Positions 1 to 8,400 of a stretch of DNA of 11,090 nucleotides are shown piece after piece. The notes under the pieces were generated by a model. That model did not search any database, was not told the origin of the DNA, and saw only the letters and a list, made by a program, of their open reading frames with translations. A program made the translations under genes and the position numbers. The DNA is from Goniomonas avonlea (taxonomy: Eukaryota; Cryptophyceae; Goniomonadida; Goniomonadaceae): assembly GCA_003573635.1 (NCBI GenBank), contig QUTJ01031361.1:1-11090 (forward strand), in the 5' to 3' direction. Position 1 is the stretch's first letter. Each line of letters begins with the position of its first letter.

Positions 1-251
1 GTCAGGGTGACGCTCGTCGCGGTGTCATACGACAGTCCAGAGAAACTGGCCACGCCCGAGGATGCGGCCGCAGTCAACGTCCCAGACAAGGTNCCCCCAG
101 AGCCACCGCTCGCGGCCACAGTCACACTCGCCGAGCTCGACGTCACGGTGTTGCCGCCCTGGTCCTGAACCGNCACCNCAGGCTGCGTCGTGAACGCCTC
201 ACCCCCTTGCGCCCCAGCAGCAGCAGTTGTGATAGTCAACTTGAGGAATGT
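1..251 (-). other. Exon encoding the Ig-like repeat domain
   Basis: This is the last visible exon of the kelch gene, entered in phase 0 after a CACAG acceptor at 252-256. It is open throughout on the minus strand and reads TFLKLTITTAAAGAQGGEAF, then a QP.V.VQDQGGNTVTSSS strand pair and a GGTLSGTLTAAASSGVASF pair. That layout fits a bacterial-Ig/filamin-like beta-sandwich of roughly 80 residues. Such domains usually come in tandem, so more copies probably lie beyond the left edge. The ambiguous bases here may reflect collapse of near-identical repeats, which is an inference. Confidence 0.6.
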
Positions 252-847
252 CTGTGATAGTGTTGGTTCTTGTACAATTTTTGTCAGACAAAAGGCACAC
301 ATTGATACCCACGCATCAGATGCGCTGTCACCCCTGACCAAACTACCAAAACTACCTGAACCTGTACATCCAACGGTGCACGAACATCCGCACCCAGCTG
401 AGCTGCACATTCACGAATTGACAGCAACAAAGAGCACAAACATTTATGCGGGGAGAGGAGAGGAGAGGAAAGAAGAGAAGAGGGGAGGGGAGGGAGAGGC
501 GAGGAGGGGAGAGGCGAAGAGAGGAAGAGGTGGTGGGGAGAGGAGAGGAGGGGAGAGGAGAGGGGAGGTGAGGAGAAGAGACAAGCGGCATGACACCCCC
601 CAACCAGGAGATCTTGCCCGCCGCGCTCTCCCACCACCGTGCGGGTGTTCACACGGGCGAGGGCTGTTAGGTGCAGGTGGCCGCGGCATCGTCTTTGATA
701 TCCCATCTCCCCTCTCATGCCTTCAGACAGGTCGGGTGGGTCGCTCATCGAGAGGCAGGGGCTGCATTTGCAGGTACCCATCATCCACTGCAGGGTGGAA
801 GGGGAGGAGGGAGAGGGAGGGAGAGGGAGGGGGAGAGGGGCGGAGAG

Positions 848-913
<66 letters not shown>

Positions 914-938
914 CGGAGAGAGAGAGAGGGAACGAGAG

Positions 939-980
<42 letters not shown>

Positions 981-2159
981 CGACCTAGACTCGCTGCCTC
1001 TGTCTAATCAGTACCTGCTTGGCCACCCAGGCCTCATTCGTGGTAGTTGTTCCACTCCCACCAGAGACGATAACCAACTTATTGTCGAAGATAAACAGAT
1101 CTGCCTTGAAGCGACGGCTCCATGGCGCATCAGCGGTCACGTGAGCCCAGGCGATCCCGTCTGAGTCAGCTTGTAAGTTGCGGTCTAAGCAGGGCACGTG
1201 CATGGGCGCACCAGTTGAGCTCCACACATCGTTGTAGGAGGTGCCTCCAGTTCTACCACCCATCAAGATCAAGCTACCCTTGTAGAGTAGGGACATTGAG
1301 TGACCTCGTTGCGACCACTGTGCGCTCATTGTATGGACGGTCCAAGATTCACAATCTGGAGGTCCGGGTTAGGGTCGCTGTTGGCGGCACCCAAGCAGTG
1401 CACACACCAGTACTCTTCCAGATCTCATTTGAGAACTCCCCCCCCATCAGCAGGTAGTTGCCTCCGTGTTTGAGGAGGGTCGCACGTTTTGTGCGACCCC
1501 ACGGGGCCGAGAGAGTTACGACGGTCCAGGTCACACCGTCCGACGATTTGTAGATGTCATTGACCCCAGGGTTCGCGTTAGCATTGACAATTTCGCCACT
1601 CATCGAATATATATTGGAGTTCGCCACAATGGTTGCTGGATACCGAACTTTGTTCTCAAAGGCCGCAGACTCTGTTCTCAATGTCCAGGCAATACCGTCT
1701 GAAGGTCTGGGTCAGCTCAAGAAGCCCATGTGCAAAACCAACCGGTGGTTGACCACACGTCATTCTGGAATTGTGCAGTGCCCTCTCCCGCAATCAGGAA
1801 CAACTCGCTGCCCAGAATAGCGGTTCCGGCACCATATCGCTTGACCCATCCAGGAGAGGCAGTAAGAAGCGTCCACGAGATGCCATCTTCCAAACAAAGT
1901 CATATGAATTGCTGAACATTGCGCGCCCATACCTGTGCTCTTCCAGCAGTCTCCCATAGGGGTAGAGCCAGTCCAGCCACCGAGCAGCCAGAACTCTGAG
2001 CCCATCACCTCAAGCATCGCATTGCGTCGCTTAGGGAACTCTGCTCGGCTCGTGTACTCGCTCCAGTCTTGGCCCCACTCTGTCTCAAAATTTCCAGACG
2101 GTCTCCACGAAACCACAGAGGCAAGCAGAGAACACGAGCAAGCACGCCCAGGGCCGCAT
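1..2159 (-). CDS. Secreted kelch-repeat protein with Ig-like domain (5' part, runs off left edge)
   Basis: I assembled this gene by eye. Exons on the minus strand are 2159-2114, 2079-1933, 1886-1743, 1698-1408, 1355-1212, 1160-1015 and 251-1 (partial); all introns are GT..AG. Exon 1 encodes a short hydrophobic signal peptide (MRPWACLLVFSACLCG). Exons 2-6 encode six blades of about 48 residues, each with a buried hydrophobic strand, a Gly-Gly or similar turn, then a (N)DVW.ST-DG..W motif, as in kelch/galactose-oxidase-type propellers. Six blades would close one beta-propeller. Exon 7 continues in frame into a Thr/Ser/Gly/Val-rich sandwich domain (EAFTTQP, then VQDQGGNTVTSSSASVTV), resembling the Ig-like repeats of large protist surface proteins. 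The product is probably an extracellular adhesion or binding protein; no ligand can be inferred. The first intron (34 nt) and the 763-nt last intron are the least certain parts. Ns at 93, 173 and 178 leave some residues undefined. Confidence 0.8.
450..582. repeat. Polypurine GGAGA-type low-complexity tract
   Basis: On the plus strand this is almost pure purine, built from irregular GGGGAGAGGAG units. It lies in the large kelch-gene intron, so it is polypyrimidine in the transcript. The long open frames across it are low-complexity artefacts. Confidence 0.9.
850..976. repeat. (GA)n / (TC)n convergent microsatellite pair
   Basis: An uninterrupted (GA)n run covers about 850-911. After a 29-nt GA-rich spacer comes a (TC)n run at about 941-976. 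The two runs are complementary and could fold into a stem of about 36 bp in DNA or in the intron transcript. Confidence 0.95.
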
Positions 2160-2402
2160 GGGCGCGACAACCAGCCACCACTGTCAGCGACAGAACCGCG
2201 GACTACCCTATCCCACTGTGGTAGTCATTTGATTTATTTTCGGATTTTCCCCAGCGATCGTGGTTTCGCCCCTCGTTTCACCCCCCAACTGCCGATGACC
2301 TACCTAATGACAGGCTAATGTCGCCGAACGACACCGGTGCCAAACGGTGATCAGCGTTTTTTTTGACGCCCGACGCCCCAGAAATCGAGAATCGTCATCA
2401 AG

Positions 2403-2421
2403 TGATGGTTTGAAACCATCA
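2403..2421. repeat. Perfect 19-nt odd palindrome TGATGGTTTGAAACCATCA
   Basis: Nine-base arms flank a single central base. It lies about 95 nt downstream of the hydrolase stop and 244 nt upstream of the kelch start. It could be an operator-like protein site or a small 3' hairpin; the sequence does not decide between these. Confidence 0.7.
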
Positions 2422-2474
2422 AGCTATCGTGCCGGGCTGCCAAGAGGAGAGGAGTTCCTCGTGAGTTACGAACG

Positions 2475-2489
2475 CAATGTATTACATTG
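2475..2489. repeat. Perfect 15-nt odd palindrome CAATGTATTACATTG
   Basis: Seven-base arms flank one central base, 27-41 nt downstream of the hydrolase stop codon on its own strand. The minus strand reads TGTAATAC at the centre, so it may overlap a polyadenylation signal. That function is a guess from position only. Confidence 0.6.
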
Positions 2490-2515
2490 AAGTTGATTGA
2501 ACAAGCCACCACAGC

Positions 2516-2852
2516 TTAAGGAGGAACACACGGAGCGCCAATGCTGGTGCAAAGATTGGTGATCGGGCAGCACACACTTCCGGGGGAGCACGCGCTAGCA
2601 GTGCCACAAAACTTGCCCGGGTGATTGGGGGTGAGGCAGTGCAATGCCTCCGGGCAGCAATACGCCTTGGCCGACGAGCATGGGGACTCACAGGGCTTGC
2701 CCACAGTGACACAGATCTTCGTGACGGGGCAGCAGGTCTCAGAGGGGCTGCAGGCGTCTGCTGAATCAGCGCACGAGACCTGCATAAGGCTGTGAGCGGC
2801 TGAAATATGCCGACAGACAAGGACACGATACGCACGTTAGAGGGAGTGAGGC
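2516..2852 (-). other. Duplicated Cys-rich C-terminal module of the hydrolase
   Basis: The segment spans the end of exon 5 (from 2892 down) and all of exon 6, with intron 2835-2780 between. Module 1 runs from VCAANQFCCPEAKHCLTP to about GKPC; module 2 runs from SSAKAYCCPEALHCLTP to GAPC. Each has paired cysteines and a CCP-x-T-x-x-C half. It resembles granulin-like or other disulphide-rich extracellular domains, but I do not recognise a named family with certainty. The 56-nt intron falls inside module 1. Confidence 0.7.
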
Positions 2853-4477
2853 AGTGCTTTGCCTCAGGGCAACAGAACTGGTTGGCAGCGCACACAACTG
2901 GGGGGGCGGGGGGGGCGGGTTCCGACCAGAGCTTGGCGTTATCGAACTGCAAGAAAGGCGCCTCATGCGCGAAACGAGTGAACTGTCCGACGGCGTCGGT
3001 GGTGCCCGTCGCGATGAGGGTGCGGTTGTTTTGGAAGTCGTAGACCGCGATGTGCACATCACCGGACTCCATGAGGCGCGGAAAGTACGAAGCAACGATG
3101 TCAGGAGTGATGTTGCCGTAGTACTGCGCGACGAGCGCGGGCATGTCCGGGTGCTCCGAAGGCTGAGGGTGCTTGTCCTGGGATCGCGTGTCAGGCACCA
3201 TTATGCCTCCCTGCCTGACAATAAACATCGACTATCTTTTCTAAAAAATGGGAACCAAGCATTTGAAACGCACAAGATACGCCACGTCGTCAAACTGTGT
3301 CTGATTAGTAAGCGTCGGCAAGGTCTTGTCGGTGTACGTGTTCGCGGAAGCCTCTTCGTACAGCATGGCTACGAACTCCTGAGAGGAGTAATCGCCAAGA
3401 CCAAGCCACACCGGCCAGGTTCGGTGAGCCTTCTGCGCAATAGCCACGGCTTCTTCCTTGGACTTGGCAAACTACACCAAGTGAGTGGGCGAAATGCACG
3501 TGGCCTCCTCCTACCTGAACCATGTCCCTGATGACCATGGTGGCGGCTTGCCCGGCGTAGGTGCCCTTGGGGCTGTGACCACCAGAAACATCGTCCACCT
3601 TTTCGCACTGAGAGATACTTTCGGAAAACCCTGGAGATGCGGGTCAGTGGCGGCACGTGGCTCAAACCAACATCACCGGTCACAATGCCGACCAGAGCAG
3701 GAAAGCCAAGTGAGGCAAAGGCCTGTGCCGGGCTTGGAGGGTGATGGACAACAAGCAGGGAGCGGTTGGCAAAAGGCCCAGCCCCAAAGTCCAGAGAACG
3801 GAGCTGTACCAGTTTGCCGTTCGGTGTTGCTTTGCCCCACGCACCCATCATGGAACACTGCATGCGGATCAACTCGGGAAGCATGTTCACATGCTCCAAG
3901 GTCCTGGTCAACTTCTTTCCTCCCTCGTGGCAGTAAGGGCTGGTGCGATTCATACAGATACCAGCTGCCATTCCGGCAATCTCATCAACAATGCCAGCGG
4001 CGCTTGCAGAGTTGTACTTCAGTTGTTCATCCCAGACGAAACCGAGGGCAAGGTGGAAAGCAGCTGGCGCCAGGTCCTTGCCAAGCCCCTTGATGGCTTT
4101 CTGAAGCCATTCAGGAAGCAAGCCAAGAGGAATGGAATCGACCTCCTCGCGGTAAAACTCGTCCAGTTTGTTCTCGACAAAGTCAAGAATGTCGTCGCCC
4201 AGAAGCTGCCCTGCAATGAAGCAAAAACAATGTTACACACCGTCAAACAGTTCATGAGTGGATCAAACACACCTTGAGCCATCCCGCGCTCCTTGGCGGT
4301 CCCAAACACATGCAGCACAGGCAAGTGTGTGGATTCGGGGGCCCGGACGGCGTAAAGGATTCCGTTGGGCACCTTGTCTACCACTGTGGTATATTGGGAG
4401 GCGTCGTAGATCGGATTTGGCGTTGAACTGGCAACAACTGCGGTCGCCAGTGACAAGAACAAGCACCAGCGCAACAT
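2516..4477 (-). CDS. Secreted C45-type Ntn hydrolase/acyltransferase with C-terminal Cys-rich repeats
   Basis: Minus-strand exons are 4477-4273, 4210-3677, 3630-3515, 3471-3274, 3210-2836 and 2779-2516, with TAA at 2518-2516. All joins keep frame and give 563 residues. Residues 1-18 (MLRWCLFLSLATAVVASS) look like a signal peptide. The body matches the penicillin acyltransferase (AAT, peptidase C45)/NAAA-like Ntn-hydrolase fold: an N-terminal helical part with FGTAKERGMAQG, then CSMMGAWGKAT with Cys187 as predicted nucleophile and autocleavage site, LRSLDF (Arg206, Asp209), FASLGFPALVGIVTG, and VHIAVYDF near the end. After a Pro-rich linker (about 447-457), residues 458-563 form two similar Cys-rich modules (CCPEAxHCLTP followed by ACSPxxxCCPxTxxC). 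The protein probably hydrolyses or transfers an amide-linked acyl chain in the secretory or lysosomal route; the substrate is unknown. A phospholipase B-like assignment is the main alternative. Confidence 0.85.
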
Positions 4478-4767
4478 TGACCGACTTTGCCAGGGTTCGC
4501 AATGCGCCCTATTTATCCATGTTCCACTGCAACCCACTGATTTGGATAAGCCCAGATGTTTTTCCCTTGTTCTGAGTTTCAGATAGACGGCGTAATAAAT
4601 AGCAGCCAGCCCTCTCGATCAAATTAGGCGTGGTGTTCACCTCGTCAGGCTTTGTGGCCACAAATCCACACTGGCGGGTAGAGGCGATCTCTACCGGAAC
4701 ACTTTGACCCTGAAAGGGCTTTTCACGGTTCAGGCGGTGGCCTTGTTTTTTTTGAAGCCTGCCCGGC
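4478..4767. promoter_or_regulatory. Divergent promoter region of the hydrolase and calpain-like genes
   Basis: These 290 nt lie between two divergent start codons and have no coding potential that I recognise. The minus strand has ATAAATAG at 4516-4509, about 33-40 nt upstream of the hydrolase ATG. The plus strand has ATAAATAG at 4596-4603, about 165 nt upstream of the calpain-like ATG. An eight-T run at about 4747-4754 sits just before the plus-strand start. A perfect 14-bp palindrome lies at 4651-4664. Confidence 0.6.
4651..4664. promoter_or_regulatory. Perfect palindrome TTTGTGGCCACAAA in the divergent promoter
   Basis: This 14-bp perfect inverted repeat has a central GGCC. It lies 174 bp from one start codon and 104 bp from the other, so a dimeric DNA-binding protein there could serve both genes. 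The regulatory role is inferred from position and symmetry alone. Confidence 0.5.
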
Positions 4768-5404
4768 ATGTCTGCTCCCTGGAGCACTGGTGGGTATGGG
4801 TCCTACGATAATTCAGGTCCACCACACGACGCATTTTCCGCATATTTGCCACCACCGCCGAATCCTGCAGATTTTCATGATGCCTCTTCGTTCCACGGTG
4901 ATTTTGCTGTCCCGCCGACTCCGCCGCACCCGTCGACCATGCCCGCCTCGGGCAACGGGCACAGTGTTTCTGGTTTCATGACGCCTGCCGTGCCGACACC
5001 ACCGCATCCATCTACGTTCAACAACGGGCAGCAGATGAGCCACTTCGGAGCTCACACTCCGCTTGGGATGGTCACTCCGAAAATGCCTTCACCCCCAACA
5101 AGTCATCATAGTTTCCCTCAACACAACCGAAGCGCCAGCCACTACCCAAGCGCTGGCCCTGGAAACTACGCGAGTGCTGCACCTGGCGCCCTTACCGTTC
5201 CAGATGCGGGTTTCGAGGTCAGACCCCTGCTTGTGTGTCCGTTGCGCTCATCAGTGTGTTCTCACGCAGAACATCGATCCACCTTCGCCGCCCGCGGAGG
5301 TCGAGCACGACAATATTGACAACGCCCAACACTATGGCACTCAATTGGCAGCCCATGATCCGTTCAATTGGGCCCCAGCGCCGCCGCCGCTCGCTGTGCC
5401 GCAG
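4768..5404 (+). other. Proline-rich N-terminal region of the calpain-like protein (exons 1-2)
   Basis: The region is low in complexity but clearly coding. It holds LPPPPNP, two copies of PTPPHPST about 25 residues apart, His/Ser/Gly-rich spacers and APAPPPLAVPQ. It is probably disordered and could bind SH3, WW or profilin-type domains. No signal peptide or membrane segment is visible. The ATG at 4768 follows a CCCGGC context with no plausible upstream in-frame extension. Confidence 0.7.
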
Positions 5405-8400
5405 GTCACTGTTTGGTTGAGACTGTTTGACCACTGACTTGTTTCAGGGGCCACCACCTCCTCCCCGAGGCGCGAAGCGTGTAAGCAATGTGTGGGATTC
5501 TTTCAAAGGTGTATGGACACAAGTTGTGAACGACGAACCCGAGGACGAGAACGACGGTGAATACGCCGACGCCCCCGAACCACCTGCAATCAAACCCGAG
5601 TGGATTGGCGATGACGAGCATCTTCCAGGGTGTGTGATGGTTTGCACAACTGTGATAGGTTTTGTTGGTGTTGTCAGATATTGAGCTCATTATGGTGTTT
5701 GGCAGCTGGGATTATTTTGAGAAGCCGAGGGATGCAGAGCCGATCGGAGAGGCAGCGCAGAAGCAAGTGCAGGCGTTAGAGGCGCAACTGCTCGCAGAGC
5801 GCGCTCAGGCGGTTTGGCCCCCTCACCACCTTTAACCTCCTGCCTGTCGCCTGCTTGTGCCTCTCGTCCCGCCGCATGCTCTTGTGTGTGCCTAGGCTCA
5901 AGCAGCTCTACCCTCTCGATTCAACACCCTTCGCAAACCAACAATTGCTTGCAGGCAGAAGAGGCGGCCAAAGTGAAGTCCAAGATGGAAGAGATGGACG
6001 ACCACCTCAAACAACTGTGCGTTGCTCAATTGCCAAATATTTTTTCGCCGACTTTTATCATGATCTAGGCGAATTATGATGTCATGTCAAAGGATCACAC
6101 ACAATGAGAGCTTTCGTTGTCACAATTTCTTTCCTGGATGCTTTTAATCAGCGGGTAAGCCTGAATCCATCGAACGTGTCAGAATCTCGTGCGCTCCCTC
6201 ACCCCCCTCTTGAGTGAGATTCCGAAGTCACTCACCCATCACTCCAAACGTCCATGTTATTCGCTCAGAGAAACATCTCACCCCTCCTCCTCTGGTTCTC
6301 TCTCTCACTCGCTCACTCACTGTCCCTCTCGGTTCCTGCATCGCTTGAATCCTCTCACTCACTCACTCACTCTTTCTCACTCACTCACTCTCTCTTTCTC
6401 TTTCTCTTTCTCTCCCTCCCTCCTTCCCCCCCCCTCTCTCAAGAGTCTGCCTGTCGCTCTGTCTGTCTGTCTGTCCCATGCTCTACGTGTGGTTGTCCCC
6501 TTGCCCACTCTCCCCGTGCAGTCTGCTTAAAGAGGAGCGTCTCGCTGCCGCCAACCCCGCCGAGAGGAAGCTGGTAAGTTTGAGTGCTGCCCGCTCCAGA
6601 GTGATTCAAGGGATACTGTACCAACCAGAAATAAGCTTGAGTGACGCGCGGACACGTACTGTACCCAACCAGAAATACACTGTAAACGGATACTACATTT
6701 TGCATAGCCGTGTCAAGGAATGCACTGTAGCCAGGAACAAGATAATGACACAATCGGATACTTACAGTGCACAATCGGATACTTACAGTGCACAATCGGA
6801 TACTTACAGTGCACAATCGGATACTTACAGTGCACAATCGGATACTTGCATAGCTAGATTATATGCTCTGCGACCCCTGGTTGCCGAAATTGACCGTCGA
6901 GGGAGGCATAAAATTAATGATGACCTTTTTTCCACGAACCCTCCGTCTCTGGTCGGTTCTGTGAGCGTGCTCCCGCTAACACGCTCTCCAGACCGTGGCG
7001 CAAGAGAACGCCAAACGGTTGGCGTCAGGTGGCGGCCTGTTCCAGCCGAGCGCGTCAGTTCTGACCGGCCAGCGTATGCCTGGGCAGCCGCGCCCGTCGC
7101 TCTCCATGATGAAGAGCGTCCCGATGGCGCGCGGACAGGTGACCACACTCGCGGCTACCTTGCCGGTGTTGCGCGTTTGTTTGTTTTGAGCGAATTGTCG
7201 AATTGGTTGTGTTGCAGCGACCTTTTGCACCCGAACTCGACACGCCATCGGGTGCCCCCCTTCATTGTCGAGGGTTGGGATGGAGCTGGGGTTGTTTCGG
7301 GGAGCAGCGGGCTCACCGGTCAAACAGCGGCCCGCGAGGGCGGAGGTTGCTGACCCTGACGGTAAACGTCGGGTTGCAAGTTGTGCTGAGCAGGCCCGGA
7401 AGCAGCCCCTGGAGCAGTACACCGACCCCGAGTTCCCCGCCAGTGCGTTGGCTCTTTCTTGCCCCTGCCGTTGTTTGGGGTCTCTCGCTCTCTCATTTTT
7501 GGCACTCCTCTCACGTGTGTGCATTTTCACCCTCCCTGTGCCTGTGCCTGTGCGTGTGGACGCGCGCGCGCACACAGGAGATTTTGCAGTGCGTGTCTTG
7601 GTGTGTCGCGCGGCTTCTCCATTCTGAGAGAGAGCCGATGTGTGTGGGAAGAGAATGTGTGTGTGTGAGAGAGAGAGAGGCGATGTGTGTGAGAGAGCGC
7701 CGATATGTGTGTGAGAGAGCCGATGTGTGTGAGAGAGAGCCTATGTGTTGCGCGAGCGAGTAAGCGAAGAGCGCGTGCGCGTTTGTCTCGGGTCGCTGCA
7801 CGCGCTCGAATGTGCGTGCCTCTCGCGCCCCCCCCCCCCCCCGCTCCTCCATTCTGGGTGCCTCTCCAATCCTCGCACCCAAGTGCGTCGCCCGTCTGTA
7901 TTCTGGTGTGACAACAGCAATGACTTTTTCTGACAGGAATGTCATCAATCTGCAACCCTGCCGAGAAGAAACTGCCCAACTGCCCCGCTGAAGTTACTTG
8001 GCTCCGCCCGCATCAGATGCATCCTCCAGGTAGTGAGTTACTCCACGCACAACGAGCAACCGAAAATGGCAAAGGGGCGTAGACAGGCCAAACTGGTTCC
8101 TCATTTGCAATCGACTGACGCCACGCGATTCGAGTGGGCACTCGGAACCCTCTGTATTCTTGGTCCGGTGCTTGCAGCACTCTTACCAGCCGACACTAAC
8201 GCATCTTCTTTCATTTGCTCACCTGGGAATTTTTCGATCAACATGAAGCAGGCGCTCGCTTCTTAGGAGCAGCGAGGGGGGACGAAGACTTGGTTTCTGA
8301 CCCCTGTTCCCCCCGCAGGCCCCTCGCTGATCTTCAACCCCGACCTGTCTGCCGAGATGATTGAGCAGGGCGTGATCCCCGATTCCTATTTCCTCAACGC

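Larger units (their letters stand above)
252..1014 (-). other. Outlier 763-nt intron of the kelch gene
   Basis: The donor is CAG|GTACTG at 1014 and the acceptor CACAG at 252, joining two phase-0 exon ends. The other introns of this gene are 34-52 nt. The interior on the transcribed strand is polypyrimidine (complement of 450-582 and 794-850) plus a TC/GA inverted microsatellite (850-976). A further small exon inside it, for example within 590-790, cannot be excluded, but no recognisable protein is encoded there. Confidence 0.55.
2160..2515. promoter_or_regulatory. Intergenic region between two same-strand genes
   Basis: These 356 nt separate the hydrolase stop (2516) from the kelch-gene start (2159), both on the minus strand. 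They should hold the hydrolase 3' UTR and the kelch promoter. I see no coding potential. Visible elements are an eight-T run at about 2356-2363 and two perfect odd palindromes listed separately. No clear TATA box is evident near the kelch start. Confidence 0.6.
5448..7138 (+). other. Acidic linker and coiled coil (exons 3-7)
   Basis: Exon 3 gives an acidic stretch (NDEPEDENDGEY) after VWDSFKGVWTQ. Exons 4-7 together encode an uninterrupted heptad-like Ala/Glu/Lys/Gln/Leu segment, from EAAQKQVQALEAQLLAER to ENAKRLASG. The continuity of this helix across introns of 143, 505 and 418 nt is strong support for the chosen splice sites and for a single gene joining the Pro-rich and calpain parts. Confidence 0.7.

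Noticed and set aside
190-1164. A 324-codon plus-strand open frame
   Set aside because: Its middle is Arg-Glu and Ser-Leu dipeptide runs made by the GA/TC microsatellite. Its 3' part is antisense to recognised kelch exons, and it has no domain signal.
1015-2079. Reading the kelch gene as a pseudogene broken by frameshifts
   Set aside because: Every apparent frameshift disappears when a 44-52-nt GT..AG segment is removed at the same ST-DG position, most with a CTGAC or CTAAC motif. Splicing is a far simpler account than repeated errors.
2854-4277. Several plus-strand open frames of 180-225 codons across the hydrolase gene
   Set aside because: They are antisense to a six-exon gene with consistent phases, a signal peptide and family motifs. 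They show no coherent domain themselves.
6751-6850. CRISPR-like array
   Set aside because: The 21-bp units are directly abutting with no spacers, and they lie in a eukaryotic intron.
6478-7353. A 291-codon plus-strand open frame containing a QSDTYSA heptad repeat
   Set aside because: It contains exon 6 in frame but then reads through a GTAAGT donor and the intron. It crosses exon 7 in the wrong frame, losing the coiled-coil continuation. The splice model explains the region better.
7511-7979. Minus-strand open frames with SLTHIGSL-type repeats
   Set aside because: They are translations of the GA/GT minisatellite in intron 9 and have no recognisable protein character.
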